DNA of 33,758 bases from Cytophagaceae bacterium (GCA_025054875.1 JANWYS010000017.1:1-33758), one strand, 5' to 3'. Positions 8,098-17,818 are shown, counted from the first letter of the stretch. The notes: generated from the sequence alone by a model not told the origin. Made by a program: numbers and translations.

Positions 8098-8844
8098 TTA
8101 ATCGGATATGTATATATCATCAGGATATTTTACATCTGTAAGAAAAAGCCCTTGAGGCGGCAATGCAGCGCCGGCTTTGCGCCTGTCTTTGCTAAGTAAA
8201 ATGTTTTCAAAATCGGACAAAGAGATTTTATTCATCCCAATATCAAGCATAGTGCCTGCTATGGCACGTACCATGCCTCTCAAAAAACGGTTGGCCTGAA
8301 TGGTAAATATTATTTTGTTGTTTTCCTCTTCCCATTTAGCCTGATGAATAATACAATTAAAATGTTTTACTTGTGAATTGCTCCTGCTAAAACATTCAAA
8401 ATCATTATATCTGCAAAGTATGGAACAGGCTTCCTGCATGTGTTGTAAGTTTAACGGCCTGTCGAAAAAAAATACCAAATCATGTAGAAATGGATCTTTT
8501 ACCTTTGATATTCTGTATTCGTAGGTTCTGCTGGTAGCACTGTATCGCGCATGCGCATCGGGGTGCACCTTACGCCAACTGTTTATGGAAATATCGTGTG
8601 GCAATAATGAATTTATTCTGTATAAAAAATCATTTTTCGGATACTCAGGCACATCCAGGTGTGCAACCTGGTGAATGGCATGTACACCGGTATCGGTGCG
8701 CCCACTGCCGACCGTTTCTACATTAGTACGCAGTATAGCACTCAGCGCAGCGTTTAATTCTTTTTGGACGGTATGTGCATTTTGCTGAATTTGCCACCCA
8801 TGGTATGAGGTACCTTTGTAGCTTATGTCTATAAAAATTCTCAT
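8098..8844 (-). CDS. truA: tRNA pseudouridine synthase A
   Basis: TruA converts uridines 38-40 of the tRNA anticodon arm to pseudouridine. The 248-residue product is full length and carries GSGRTDTGVHA with catalytic Asp51, the FLYRINSLLPHDI segment, ARYSATSRTYEYRI, FLRGMVRAIAGTML, and the ending AGAALPPQGLFLTDVKYP. The ATG at 8844 gives the standard N terminus MRIFIDISYKGTSYHGWQ. It heads the group truA-nuoA-acetyltransferase on the minus strand and is transcribed away from the DUF4293 gene, a pairing I recall as common in this phylum. Confidence 0.96.
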   Translation of the reverse strand: MRIFIDISYKGTSYHGWQIQQNAHTVQKELNAALSAILRTNVETVGSGRTDTGVHAIHQVAHLDVPEYPKNDFLYRINSLLPHDISINSWRKVHPDAHARYSATSRTYEYRISKVKDPFLHDLVFFFDRPLNLQHMQEACSILCRYNDFECFSRSNSQVKHFNCIIHQAKWEEENNKIIFTIQANRFLRGMVRAIAGTMLDIGMNKISLSDFENILLSKDRRKAGAALPPQGLFLTDVKYPDDIYISD

Positions 8845-8895
8845 TCAATTAAATTAAATATTTTATATTTAAGAACACAAAATCGTTATCACTCT

Positions 8896-9360
8896 ATGAT
8901 ACAGCGCGTGCAAAGTATATTCATGTTTTTGATTTGTATCCTTTTAGGACTAAATTTTTTTACAGTGATTTGGCAGTATACTGATGAAGGTATCTCTATT
9001 ACAGTCGGCTCCATAAAAGCTGTTTATCAACACAAAAACAATATCAAGCAATTTAACACTATATATATATCCATATTAACCTTAGTGTCATTGATTGTAA
9101 CAATGATAACTTTATTCAGTTACAAAAAAAGAATTTTACAGATAAAATTGAGTCAACTCAATACATTGCTTATAAGTGGCATTATAGGCACTTACTTCAT
9201 AGCCATACCGCGCGCTAAGGCGTGGCTTCAAGAGCCTGTTTATGGAGAATACCAATGGGGATTTTATATTCCTATTGTTTGTCTTCTTTTCAACTTTATA
9301 TCCATGCACTTTATACGCAAAGATGAAGAACTGGTGCGCTCGATAGACCGAATCAGATAA
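8896..9360 (+). CDS. DUF4293 family membrane protein
   Basis: A 154-residue protein with four predicted transmembrane segments: MFLICILLGLNFFTVI, a pair in the middle (IYISILTLVSLIVTMITLF and LNTLLISGIIGTYFI) and FYIPIVCLLFNFISM. The start MIQRVQSIFMFL and end IRKDEELVRSIDRIR match the DUF4293 family of Bacteroidota, which has no assigned function. It is divergent from truA with 51 bases between the start codons, and convergent with the GH16 gene, whose stop lies 23 bases downstream. Confidence 0.87.
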   Translation: MIQRVQSIFMFLICILLGLNFFTVIWQYTDEGISITVGSIKAVYQHKNNIKQFNTIYISILTLVSLIVTMITLFSYKKRILQIKLSQLNTLLISGIIGTYFIAIPRAKAWLQEPVYGEYQWGFYIPIVCLLFNFISMHFIRKDEELVRSIDRIR

Positions 9361-9383
9361 GCGTTGCTTTTCTCTTTACTTAA

Positions 9384-11525
9384 TCATGGATTAATGAGGA
9401 TAGTTTTGTGAAGTAACTTTCCGCTGTGTAGTTCTAAAGTCAGGAAATATACTCCGGTACTGATAGAATGTACAGGGATTTCAGTTACAGTTCTTTTGAT
9501 CTCTTGTTCATAGATCCATTCTCCGAGAGGAGAATGAATGATAATTTTTTTTACGCAGCGATGAACATCTTCCATATAAAAAACCTTGTCCGTAGGAGGA
9601 TTGGGGAATAGATGTATTTCTGTTTCATCATATTCTTGATCTACAGAAGCACATGGAGAAGCTACAACGGACTTAGTTATGTGAGTAGCTGAGCAGCCGG
9701 TGGCATTGGTCTCCGTCACAGTAATGTTTCCGCTTGTAGGCGCGGGGAATACAACTGATACGGAATTTGCATTATTGCTGCTCAAAATGTTTGCTCCCGC
9801 GGGTATGTGCCATGAGAAGGATGATCCCGTGGTATTGGGCACCGAATAGGAATAATGAAGTGTGCCTGAGCAAACGGAAGCAGGCCCTGATATGAAACTC
9901 GTTTTAGGCTTGTTGTCAATCATCAGATTATCGAAATAATATGTTGTATTGGTGAGCGTGTTGGGTGCAAAAAACAATACCATTTTAGAAACAGCATTGT
10001 CAGGTACGGAGGGGTCAGGTATAGTGTTCAATGTAAACTCGAGAGTTTCCCACGCATTTGCCACGCTTGTAGTAGCTCTGTAGTTGCTATGGCGGCCTGC
10101 AGGATAATTTGTTGGCGATGCCACATCGCTCTCTAAAGTTATTTCAATTATTCTGCCTGCTGCATTGGAATATACATCAAGGAGAAACCGTTTGGCTCCG
10201 GTTTTCAAGTGAGCCGCATCAGATAGGTTTGCATTGTTGAGGACTATAACATCCCATTGCTCACTCCCGTTTCTGAAATATTGAGCGCAAAATGGGGAAC
10301 TGTTTTGAGAGTTGGGAGAAGGGTTGGTATGCTGGGTATTAATAACACCACTTATATATCCATATGATGGATGTCTAATATTTTCGAAATCTTCTATAAC
10401 CCTTCCGCAATGAGTGGGTTGTACGGTCACATTAAGAGAGTAGCTGGCACTACCGCATGCAATGGTTTTCGTTACTGATACCACACCATCTGCTGCATTC
10501 CAGTTAAGAGTGATTTCGTTTGTACCTGCTCCGGAAATAAGTGTTGTGCCGGAGCTATGGCTCCAATTGTAAGTAGCTCCTGCAGTGTGTGGTATGGAAT
10601 ATATAAGATTAGTTTCGTTTTGAAGAACAGAAGACTTACCGCTTATTCCTCCTGATAAGCCCCCGGCAGACAAGTCTGTATAAACTTTTACGTAATCTAT
10701 CTGTATTGTACGGTTCCAGTTTACATCTCCTCCGATAATGGCAGCGGTGGAAGGGTTTCCGGTGTACCATCCACCCACAGCGAGGTTAAGAATGATGTAA
10801 AAGTTTTCATTCCATGGCCATGTGACGGGATTATTAGAGGGCGGATTCAGAGAGTTTGGCGTTTGTGTTTCTGTTTTGTACAACATACCATCTACATACC
10901 AACGAATCACTCCCGGTTCCCACTCAATGGAAAAAATATGGAAAGAGTTTACAAAGTCGCCTGTGGATAGAGTATAACTGGTACCGTCATGTTGATTGTT
11001 GGGCCAGCTGTTTCCGTAATGTACGGTTCCATCCACGCGATTTATGATATCTCCTCTGAACTCCATGATATCTATTTCTCCACTGGTAGGCCACCCGCCA
11101 TTGGGATTAGGGGGTTGAGGTAACATCCAAAAGGCTGGCCATACTCCTATGCCGGCAGCTAATTTCATACGTGCCTCTACTTTTCCGTATCTGAAACTGT
11201 ACTTGTCCCGTGTGTGTATCTTGGCGGAAGTAAAATCGGCAATGGCTGACACAGCAGGGCTATATCGAGCGGTAATGTTCAAATATCCGGAAGCTACACT
11301 GATATTGTTGGTCTGGCTTGTGTAATATTGTTTTTCATTGTTTCCCCATCCACATAATCCGGGGCAACCATCACCGATGTCATAATTCCATTTAGTGAGG
11401 TCTAATGTTGTACCATTAAATTCGTCTGTCCATACTTCACTCCAACAATGTTGTGATAAGCAGTGGTGTGTTAGGCATATACTGATAACCCATAAACTTA
11501 GTTTTATCTTAGCATACATACACAT
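9384..11525 (-). CDS. Secreted GH16 beta-glucanase with T9SS sorting domain
   Basis: A 713-residue multidomain enzyme. A short signal peptide (residues 1-25, KLSLWVISICLTHHCLS) precedes a GH16 domain (about 29-285) with the catalytic motif GEIDIMEFRG, nucleophile Glu150, Asp152 and acid/base Glu155, and WPAFWMLP and NLAVGGWYTGNP typical of laminarinase-type beta-1,3-glucanases. Next come an Ig/PKD-like domain (about 295-370), a jelly-roll-like carbohydrate-binding-type region (about 375-540, ending YYFDNLMID), a second Ig-like domain (545-625) and a type A T9SS sorting domain (about 637-713: IHLFPNPPTDKVFY to ILINP). It is therefore probably exported by the type IX system and attached to or released from the cell surface. 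Linkage specificity is inferred only. Confidence 0.93.
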   Translation of the reverse strand: MCMYAKIKLSLWVISICLTHHCLSQHCWSEVWTDEFNGTTLDLTKWNYDIGDGCPGLCGWGNNEKQYYTSQTNNISVASGYLNITARYSPAVSAIADFTSAKIHTRDKYSFRYGKVEARMKLAAGIGVWPAFWMLPQPPNPNGGWPTSGEIDIMEFRGDIINRVDGTVHYGNSWPNNQHDGTSYTLSTGDFVNSFHIFSIEWEPGVIRWYVDGMLYKTETQTPNSLNPPSNNPVTWPWNENFYIILNLAVGGWYTGNPSTAAIIGGDVNWNRTIQIDYVKVYTDLSAGGLSGGISGKSSVLQNETNLIYSIPHTAGATYNWSHSSGTTLISGAGTNEITLNWNAADGVVSVTKTIACGSASYSLNVTVQPTHCGRVIEDFENIRHPSYGYISGVINTQHTNPSPNSQNSSPFCAQYFRNGSEQWDVIVLNNANLSDAAHLKTGAKRFLLDVYSNAAGRIIEITLESDVASPTNYPAGRHSNYRATTSVANAWETLEFTLNTIPDPSVPDNAVSKMVLFFAPNTLTNTTYYFDNLMIDNKPKTSFISGPASVCSGTLHYSYSVPNTTGSSFSWHIPAGANILSSNNANSVSVVFPAPTSGNITVTETNATGCSATHITKSVVASPCASVDQEYDETEIHLFPNPPTDKVFYMEDVHRCVKKIIIHSPLGEWIYEQEIKRTVTEIPVHSISTGVYFLTLELHSGKLLHKTILINP

Positions 11526-11734
11526 GATATTTTTTATCCATACTTAATAGATGCTGATAGGTAAACATTAGTCGGCAAAATTTTTCGGAATGGAGGAATT
11601 ATATCGTGTATGAAGCGGCAGATGTTTACTTACTCAGTGTTGTTTATATTGTTTAAATAGCAATAAAAATGCCTTTATTTACACTCCATATACCATTTTC
11701 GGGAGTTGTGTGTTATTTTAAAAAGCAATGGGCA
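11526..11734. other. Intergenic region with the GH16 promoter
   Basis: A 209-base AT-rich gap that separates the GH16 start from the stop of the lipoprotein gene, both on the minus strand. I see no ORF, RNA gene or clear terminator. A promoter for the GH16 gene is expected here, but no good TAnnTTTG match was found. Confidence 0.4.
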
Positions 11735-12478
11735 TCACTCAATTATGGAGTTGTCTGTAAATATCAACCTGTCGGGTATCCAGTTAGGTTTAAGCATAGA
11801 GGGTTTTAATCCGATAAAAGTTTTATCTGATGTATTGGCTTCGTCTAAGTTCAACCTTATGGTGTGTGTTATAGTATCACTTGGATTAAGCGTGACAAAA
11901 GAAGTAATAGTATATCTTTTTAATTCTGTGTAGAACAAATCGTTAAAGATGATATCGCCCTTGAAAGCTTTTATGGGTTTTTCTTGCACGTTTATAAAAT
12001 ATACTTTGTATTGAACGATGTTTTTGGGTGCGAGTTTTTCATTTTTTTTATTTTTTTTCTTTGTTTCAATCGTGTCAATATCCTCTTTTTTAAGCACGAT
12101 TTTTAATGCATTGTTTATTTTTTCTATTTTCTCACGTTCATGTTTTATGGCGAAATTGGTTTCCAGATTTTTTTTGTTACGTTCTTTATTTTGATTTTCT
12201 CTTTGCCTTTTAGCTTCTTCAAGTATATCTCTGTATGTAGCGTGCATTTCGAGGATGTGAGCGCCTACCAACCCCTTTTCTACCATGAAATGAGCAAGTA
12301 ACTGAAGGTCGGCAGAATCAAGTTTTTTTAATTCTTTTATCCGCCTGTAGTCATCTTCTGCCGTTGATTTACTGTATCTTTTATCCACCGGATTAGTGCA
12401 TGAGAACAGAACAGTTGTAGCAACGATTATGAGACTTGTATTATAAAAGGTATGTAGCGGCTTCATGTTATTCAACAT
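11735..12478 (-). CDS. Lipoprotein with coiled coil, partner of bestrophin-like gene
   Basis: A 247-residue protein beginning with a signal sequence and lipobox VLFSC (Cys27 from this ATG, Cys23 from the alternative ATG at 12466). The middle (about 75-155) is very rich in Lys, Glu, Asn and Arg and probably forms a long helix or coiled coil. The C-terminal part (about 160-247) looks like a beta-sandwich, with YKVYFINVQEKPIKAFKGDIIFND, a pattern I associate with Bacteroidota envelope proteins of unknown role. It starts 7 bases after the bestrophin-like gene and is surely in the same transcript. I cannot assign a function. Confidence 0.75.
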   Translation of the reverse strand: MLNNMKPLHTFYNTSLIIVATTVLFSCTNPVDKRYSKSTAEDDYRRIKELKKLDSADLQLLAHFMVEKGLVGAHILEMHATYRDILEEAKRQRENQNKERNKKNLETNFAIKHEREKIEKINNALKIVLKKEDIDTIETKKKNKKNEKLAPKNIVQYKVYFINVQEKPIKAFKGDIIFNDLFYTELKRYTITSFVTLNPSDTITHTIRLNLDEANTSDKTFIGLKPSMLKPNWIPDRLIFTDNSIIE

Positions 12479-12485
12479 AATTATA

Positions 12486-13373
12486 CTAAACTTTTACTAT
12501 AGCATGAACACTTTTTTTGATAGATTGACAAATGGCATCTATCGGTAAATCATTTTCGTCTTGCCCGAAAGGATCTTCGATCTCTTCGCCTATTGCTTCC
12601 AATCCTACCAACGCATAAAATATAATCATGATGATGATGATACACCAATAGCCTAACTCATGAATGAATCCGAACGGTAAAATAATAGTAAAGAAGAATA
12701 TAAATTTTTTCAAATGTATGCTGTACGAAAAGGGAACAGGTGAAGTGCGGATACGTTCGCAACTACTTGTAATTTCTACAGCATTATCTAAATGTTTGTT
12801 GAGTTCAAGCAACTGTGGGTCGGTGATTTTACCGGCATTGTAGAGCACAATAATTCGCTCGGCTATGGAAGCTATGATCTGATTGGGTACATGATATACT
12901 GTTTTCAAAAAATCAATGTATCCGGGTGTTACCTCAGTGAGTTCATCATATTTTACTTCGCCTCTCAGATTTTCTTTCATGGCAAATGCGTGGTTTACTA
13001 TCATTTTAGATAGATATATTCTGTTTTCTTTGTCTTCGGGAGGAAGAAAGGCATTTATTTTTATGGCGAAATTTTTTGCATTGGATCCTAAGTAACTCAG
13101 GAGTTTTCTTCCTTCCCACCAGCGGTCGTAAGCTGTGTTCGTCCTGAATACTAAAAGCAAACCCAACACAATACCCATTATGGAGAAAACTATGGATGGA
13201 GCTTTGAACTCAATGTGAAAAACTTCATCTTCCAAATATTCAATAACAAAAGTGTAAAAGCCAACTACCAACACGCTTAATGATAGCCTTTTGAGAGTTT
13301 TTGTTTTATGAAAATCAAAAATAACTGAAAACCATAAAGGTTCTTTTTTGTCATCACGTAATTCATCTAACAT
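12486..13373 (-). CDS. Bestrophin-like (UPF0187) anion channel
   Basis: A 295-residue membrane protein of the bestrophin/UPF0187 family, which forms pentameric anion or cation channels; bacterial members include Klebsiella KpBest. The family signature RTNTAYDRWWEGR is at residues 77-89, the segment FTIILPFGFIHELGYW in the second membrane region, and IEDPFGQDENDLP near the C terminus. Hydrophobic segments fall near 33-48, 61-76, 227-240 and 244-262. Length and motifs are complete. The downstream lipoprotein 7 bases away may be a partner, which is inference from spacing only. Ion selectivity cannot be read here. Confidence 0.9.
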   Translation of the reverse strand: MLDELRDDKKEPLWFSVIFDFHKTKTLKRLSLSVLVVGFYTFVIEYLEDEVFHIEFKAPSIVFSIMGIVLGLLLVFRTNTAYDRWWEGRKLLSYLGSNAKNFAIKINAFLPPEDKENRIYLSKMIVNHAFAMKENLRGEVKYDELTEVTPGYIDFLKTVYHVPNQIIASIAERIIVLYNAGKITDPQLLELNKHLDNAVEITSSCERIRTSPVPFSYSIHLKKFIFFFTIILPFGFIHELGYWCIIIIMIIFYALVGLEAIGEEIEDPFGQDENDLPIDAICQSIKKSVHAIVKV

Positions 13374-13749
13374 AATCTAACCTTTGAGTGAAAAAACAGG
13401 TTAACAAAATGAACAAAGTACAAATATTGTATATTTTTTATTAATCCCAAAATAGTGCCTCATAGATGAGGCCATTAAGCCGTAGAAAAAAATTAAACGT
13501 CTAACCGATGTGCAATTTTTTGCCTAATTGTTCAAAACAATCTTTTCTCATGCTGTACAAAACCGTTCAGTGAAGTTGTAAAAGAGAAATACATATGGCG
13601 TGAACTTATTTTTTGCGTTAGAGCCGTCATGGTAAGACTCTCAGTGAAATGTTTACTATATACAAGCATTGAAAAATCGGCTGACAACTTTATCAGTGAT
13701 GAATTTCATGGCTTTTCGAGCCTAAATTTTTCTATCCTGTGAAATAGGT
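13374..13749. other. Intergenic region with small hairpins
   Basis: This 376-base gap holds no supported gene. It contains a perfect inverted repeat GCCTCAT-AG-ATGAGGC (13457-13472), a weaker hairpin ATTGTT-CAA-AACAAT (13527-13541), and GGCT-TTTCG-AGCC (13710-13722) followed by a T-rich stretch. It should hold the end of the amidohydrolase transcript and the promoter of the bestrophin-like gene. The first inverted repeat could be an operator or hairpin about 90 bases upstream of that gene. Confidence 0.45.
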
Positions 13750-14445
13750 TTATGCCAAACAAGCATCCAGAAAAGCGTCTCTGATTTTATAAACAAATGG
13801 ACTCTTCTGTTCATCCATTCGCTCGGGATGCCACTGTACTAAACATAAAAACGGCATGCTATCGGCATCAATTCTCTCTATTGCCTCCACCACATGTCCA
13901 TCAGAAAAGGCCGATGCACGCAATCCTTTCCCTATCTCATCTGCAGCCTGATGATGATTGCTGTTTACACGTCCGGATGCCTTTCCAATTAGGTTTTGCA
14001 TCCACGAATCACTTGCTACGCTCACCTGATGATAGCGATATTCTCCATGGGTAAGTTTTGAATTGTCCGGCTTTTTCCAGGTAGGCAAGTCAGGTATTAA
14101 TGTTCCTCCAAAAAAAACATTTGCTATCTGTAGTCCTCTACAAATTCCTAATACAGGTATTTTATTTTGTTGTGTGTAGTGTAATAAATTCAATTCAAAA
14201 TCATCTCTTCGCTCATTCATGTCGTGAATGTGGCAATATTCAATGTATTCAGGTTTGTTATAAAAACGAGGGTGCACGTCTTCGCCCCCTGTAAAAAGAA
14301 TACCATGACAGCATTGAGCAAGTTTCATATCCGGATGTTTTTCACTCAACTTGCAGACTTCAACATTTTTCTCCGATGCAAGTATCCAGTTTGCGTAATT
14401 ATCGTATTTGCTGCAGTCGGTAATGCCGATTAATAGTTTACTCAT
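13750..14445 (-). CDS. Gamma-glutamyl-gamma-aminobutyrate hydrolase family (peptidase C26)
   Basis: A 231-residue class I glutamine-amidotransferase-fold hydrolase of the PuuD/peptidase C26 type. The catalytic Cys102 sits in GICRGLQIANVFFGG, and the His/Glu pair is in QWHPE (His207, Glu209). FTGGEDVHP and SNHHQA are further family marks. PuuD cleaves gamma-glutamyl-GABA in putrescine breakdown; here no other polyamine gene is near, so the natural substrate is uncertain. It lies 44 bases downstream of the UPF0104 gene on the same strand and could be read from the glycan cluster's transcript, though the gap allows its own promoter. Confidence 0.9.
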   Translation of the reverse strand: MSKLLIGITDCSKYDNYANWILASEKNVEVCKLSEKHPDMKLAQCCHGILFTGGEDVHPRFYNKPEYIEYCHIHDMNERRDDFELNLLHYTQQNKIPVLGICRGLQIANVFFGGTLIPDLPTWKKPDNSKLTHGEYRYHQVSVASDSWMQNLIGKASGRVNSNHHQAADEIGKGLRASAFSDGHVVEAIERIDADSMPFLCLVQWHPERMDEQKSPFVYKIRDAFLDACLA

Positions 14446-14489
14446 ACATCAAATGATAAATTTTGATATTCCTCATCATAAAACACATC

Positions 14490-15368
14490 TTACATTTTTT
14501 TTATCAACTTAGGAGGAAAATAGCTGTAATATATACCCGCCAAAGACACCAACACTATGATACAAAAAAACAATAGACCTACGGTCACCGAGTGATCGGC
14601 ACTGTATTGGAATACGTTGGTCAAATACAACAAAGTTATCTCACGTATACCTATCCCCCCTACTGTAACAGGCAACGAAGATGTAAACGATGACAGCATG
14701 AATGCAAATAGATATTCCATACGTTTTTCCTGAATGCCGATGGCTAATATGATAAGATATGCTGCTGCAAATTGCGAAATTTGCACACCTAATGAATATA
14801 ACACAGTAGATGGAATAATTTTAACTGTACTTTTCATCAGGATATAATGAGATATGATAATGCTCAGTAGCAGGAAAAGTATAAAAGCCGAAGTAATTGC
14901 AAATCTATATGGAATATCAAAAGGAACTAAAAAGGAAAATAAGGCTGTAAACAGCATTAATACAAGCATTCCATTTACCCTATCTATAAGCAAAGCACGA
15001 ACTATACTTATTACTTTCTGTTCAGGAAAATCTTTTTTTAGAACATATACTTTGTAACCATCGCCTCCAATACTTCCGGGTAAAAATAAATTGTAGTACA
15101 TGCCCAACCAGTACAACTTCATATTGTACGCTGAAGGTAATATCAATTTAATGCTCTTCAATATATTCATCAATCTGTACGCCGATATTACCTTTGACAC
15201 TATGTATAACAAAATTGCAACAAATAAATATCCCCAATTTGAGTTAGCTATGATTTGAGATACTTTAACAAAATCTATTTTTATGGACAACCAATAAATA
15301 CATATAAACGTTATGCTGATTTTAAATATCCACTTCAGAAGTTCTCGGTATTTTGTTTTTTGTATCAA
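14490..15368 (-). CDS. UPF0104/YbhN-like flippase-domain membrane protein
   Basis: A 292-residue protein with about eight transmembrane segments of the family named for the lysylphosphatidylglycerol synthase membrane region (UPF0104). Conserved parts are VSAYRLMN-like ISAYRLMNIL, LFLPGSIGGDGYKVYVLKK, and LPVTVGGIGIREI. Members of this family that lack the soluble synthase domain are found beside glycosyltransferases and are suspected lipid or lipid-sugar transporters. Its start overlaps the end of the GT39-like gene by 4 bases, so it is translationally coupled to it. It is the last gene of the four-gene glycan cluster. Another member of the same family is at 20934. Confidence 0.85.
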   Translation of the reverse strand: MIQKTKYRELLKWIFKISITFICIYWLSIKIDFVKVSQIIANSNWGYLFVAILLYIVSKVISAYRLMNILKSIKLILPSAYNMKLYWLGMYYNLFLPGSIGGDGYKVYVLKKDFPEQKVISIVRALLIDRVNGMLVLMLFTALFSFLVPFDIPYRFAITSAFILFLLLSIIISHYILMKSTVKIIPSTVLYSLGVQISQFAAAYLIILAIGIQEKRMEYLFAFMLSSFTSSLPVTVGGIGIREITLLYLTNVFQYSADHSVTVGLLFFCIIVLVSLAGIYYSYFPPKLIKKM

Positions 15369-16969
15369 AGTTTTTTTACCAAATATAAATCTACATTATT
15401 CCAATTAGATTTGAAGGTGTAGTACAACCTACATGTACTATCCGGTGTACGCATGGTAATATAGAAAACTCCGCTTTTCCACTCACCTCTTTCTTTATAT
15501 AAAACTTCTTGTCTCTCACGTGTTATGTAAAAACTTTGCGCATGATTTACCGGAGCATACTCGTCTAAATACAAAGGTTGACCTTTGGTAATTTCAGCTA
15601 CACGCAGGGCAGCATCTTTAAATGTTTGATCCGGGTCGTTGTGTATTCTCCATGGAAATATAAAAACATTCATCGCAATTCGGGCTATTAATAGGGATAT
15701 AAGAAACAGCATGAGCGTATGTCTTTTCGCAACCATTTGCGATACTGAAGCCGTCAATGAACATAAAAACAGCATTAATGAATAAAATATCTTTTCTCCA
15801 TTTGTAATGGGTAGTTGTATAAACAGTGGAATTAACATACTAAATGAAAGCATAAAGCTTACCACAACTAAAAACCTGCGAAATGTATTGTATAGCTTGC
15901 TGTCTTTGTTTTGTACATCTTTATCGTAAAAGTGCAAACACACCATGTAAAACAATGGAAGAAACATGAATAAATATCTTGGAACCGTTTCAGGAGAGAG
16001 CCAGTATACAAGAAAGTTGGCTAAGAATATCAGAGAGCAATATGCTAAAAAATTATGTTCTTTTATCGTGCGGATTGTTTCGGAATTTATGAGAAAAATA
16101 ACCAGAAGAGTTGATGGCAAAAAGTGAAATATAAATTCAAATGGAAACGTAATAAGATGCCATAAAGATTCCACAACTCCTTTTTCCGCTACCGTACGCT
16201 TGGTAGATTCACTGATAAGTGTCTTAAATAGTGTATCTATGCCGTTGTGGTATGAGTAGGGTATGTAATAACAACTTAACAACAGGAAGAAGAAAACAAT
16301 GGCACATACATGTTGCAAAGACCAGACAAGATTTATTTTTTTTTCATAAACAAGCATCACGACCAATGTAATACCCTGAAACACTATTGCCGGAAGGCCT
16401 TTCAGCATGAAGCATACAGCCGTTATGAAATATGATAAGAAAAACATTTGCCAATATTTTCCTTTGCTGAAGTAATTATGTATGATCATGAAATTCAGAA
16501 AAATAAAAGCGGAAAAAAGTGTATCTATCAATCCAAGAAAACTATCGTAAAAGAGTATTCTTCCGGAAGCGACGTACAATGCCACAGTGAGCATAGCTTC
16601 ACGCTTACCGATTTTTTTTTTAACAAAGAAGTAAATGATTAATGAATAAATGAACAACCCCAGTAACGTAGGAATACGTATTACCCATTCCTTTTGTGAA
16701 CCGAAGATATTGTATAAGGCTGCTACGATCCAGTTATATAACGGAGGTTTATTGTAGTAAGGATCACCATTGATGGTAGGTACTATGTAGTTTTTCCGTA
16801 ATATCATCTCAAGAGATACTAAAGCTCGTGTGGGCTCGTCGGCTATCAGAGGCATTGCACCAATGTTGATGAGCAATGCAGGAACCAGCAAAAAAAGGAA
16901 AACAATAAAGTAAAAACTGTAGCTTTTACGATTTAGAAAATCAGCGTATGTACGTATTAAACGAAGCAT
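15365..16969 (-). CDS. GT39-like (PMT/ArnT-type) membrane glycosyltransferase
   Basis: A 534-residue GT-C fold enzyme with roughly twelve membrane segments. The N-terminal periplasmic loop has the acidic pair in PLIADEPTRALVSLE (Asp44, Glu45) and the NGDPYYNKPPLYNW motif, both typical of the PMT/ArnT group. Such enzymes use a polyprenyl-phosphate sugar as donor and act on the outer face of the inner membrane, modifying lipid A, protein or a lipid-linked glycan. The gene immediately upstream encodes a synthase for exactly that kind of donor and ends 1 base before this start, which supports a joint role. The acceptor is unknown. The C-terminal 80 residues form a soluble domain. Confidence 0.88.
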   Translation of the reverse strand: MLRLIRTYADFLNRKSYSFYFIVFLFLLVPALLINIGAMPLIADEPTRALVSLEMILRKNYIVPTINGDPYYNKPPLYNWIVAALYNIFGSQKEWVIRIPTLLGLFIYSLIIYFFVKKKIGKREAMLTVALYVASGRILFYDSFLGLIDTLFSAFIFLNFMIIHNYFSKGKYWQMFFLSYFITAVCFMLKGLPAIVFQGITLVVMLVYEKKINLVWSLQHVCAIVFFFLLLSCYYIPYSYHNGIDTLFKTLISESTKRTVAEKGVVESLWHLITFPFEFIFHFLPSTLLVIFLINSETIRTIKEHNFLAYCSLIFLANFLVYWLSPETVPRYLFMFLPLFYMVCLHFYDKDVQNKDSKLYNTFRRFLVVVSFMLSFSMLIPLFIQLPITNGEKIFYSLMLFLCSLTASVSQMVAKRHTLMLFLISLLIARIAMNVFIFPWRIHNDPDQTFKDAALRVAEITKGQPLYLDEYAPVNHAQSFYITRERQEVLYKERGEWKSGVFYITMRTPDSTCRLYYTFKSNWNNVDLYLVKKL

Positions 16970-17701
16970 CTATCTGTTGTAATGTTTAAACAAACTTTTT
17001 ATTTTCATCTGTAAAACTCCGAAAAATGCTTCTTTAAAAATACCCGACGACATTTTGGATACACCAAGTTTACGGTCAGTAAAGATTATAGGCACTTCAA
17101 TAATTTTAAATCCATACTTCCACGCTTCAAATTTCATTTGTATCTGAAATGCATAACCCACGAACTTTATGGCATCTAAATTTATGGTTCGCAAAACTGT
17201 ATGCCGGTAACATTTAAACCCGGCAGTTGTATCGTTAATGGGAATCCCTGTTATGAATTTTACATAGCGGCTGGCAAAGTACGACATTAGCACGCGCTCA
17301 ATTGGCCAATTGATTACGGTAACTCCATTAACATACCTTGAACCAATAGCCAGATCTGCCCCTTGATTTTCACAAGCATCATACAACCTTATCAGATCGT
17401 CAGGATTATGTGAGAAATCAGCGTCCATTTCGCATATGTATACATAATCATTTTTCAATGCATACTTGAATCCATGAATATAAGCAGTGCCCAGCCCCAT
17501 TTTTCCGGGACGTTCCTCCAGGAATAACCGTCCCGAAAATTCTTTTTGCAATTCTTTAACTATGGATGCCGTGCCATCCGGTGAACCATCATCTATTATC
17601 AGTATATGAAAAGGCAGTTCTAATGAAAACACCTTACGAATTATGTTTTCTATATTATCCCGCTCATTATATGTTGGAATGATTACTAATGTTTTTTGCA
17701 T
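16970..17701 (-). CDS. Polyprenol monophosphomannose synthase-like GT2 enzyme
   Basis: A 243-residue family 2 glycosyltransferase of the dolichol-phosphate mannosyltransferase type without membrane segments. It shows PTYNERDNIE, the nucleotide-binding DDGSPDGT, the metal motif in EMDADFSHNP and IGSRYVNG. It should move a hexose, classically mannose from GDP-mannose, onto a polyprenyl phosphate on the cytoplasmic side. The ATG at 17701 was chosen because family members begin right at the MQKTLVIIPTYNE-like strand; an upstream frame from 17737 adds 12 basic residues. It ends 1 base before the GT39-like gene, its likely user, and lies 117 bases after the flippase. Sugar identity is inferred. Confidence 0.92.
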   Translation of the reverse strand: MQKTLVIIPTYNERDNIENIIRKVFSLELPFHILIIDDGSPDGTASIVKELQKEFSGRLFLEERPGKMGLGTAYIHGFKYALKNDYVYICEMDADFSHNPDDLIRLYDACENQGADLAIGSRYVNGVTVINWPIERVLMSYFASRYVKFITGIPINDTTAGFKCYRHTVLRTINLDAIKFVGYAFQIQMKFEAWKYGFKIIEVPIIFTDRKLGVSKMSSGIFKEAFFGVLQMKIKSLFKHYNR

Positions 17702-17818
17702 TTTTAGTATATCTCTTTCATATTTTTTAAAAAACAATATATACAGTACATTTTCGATAGCACAAAAGAAATGTATAAAATTATGTCATTCATCATTCAG
17801 AGTTAGCGTTTTCTCCGA

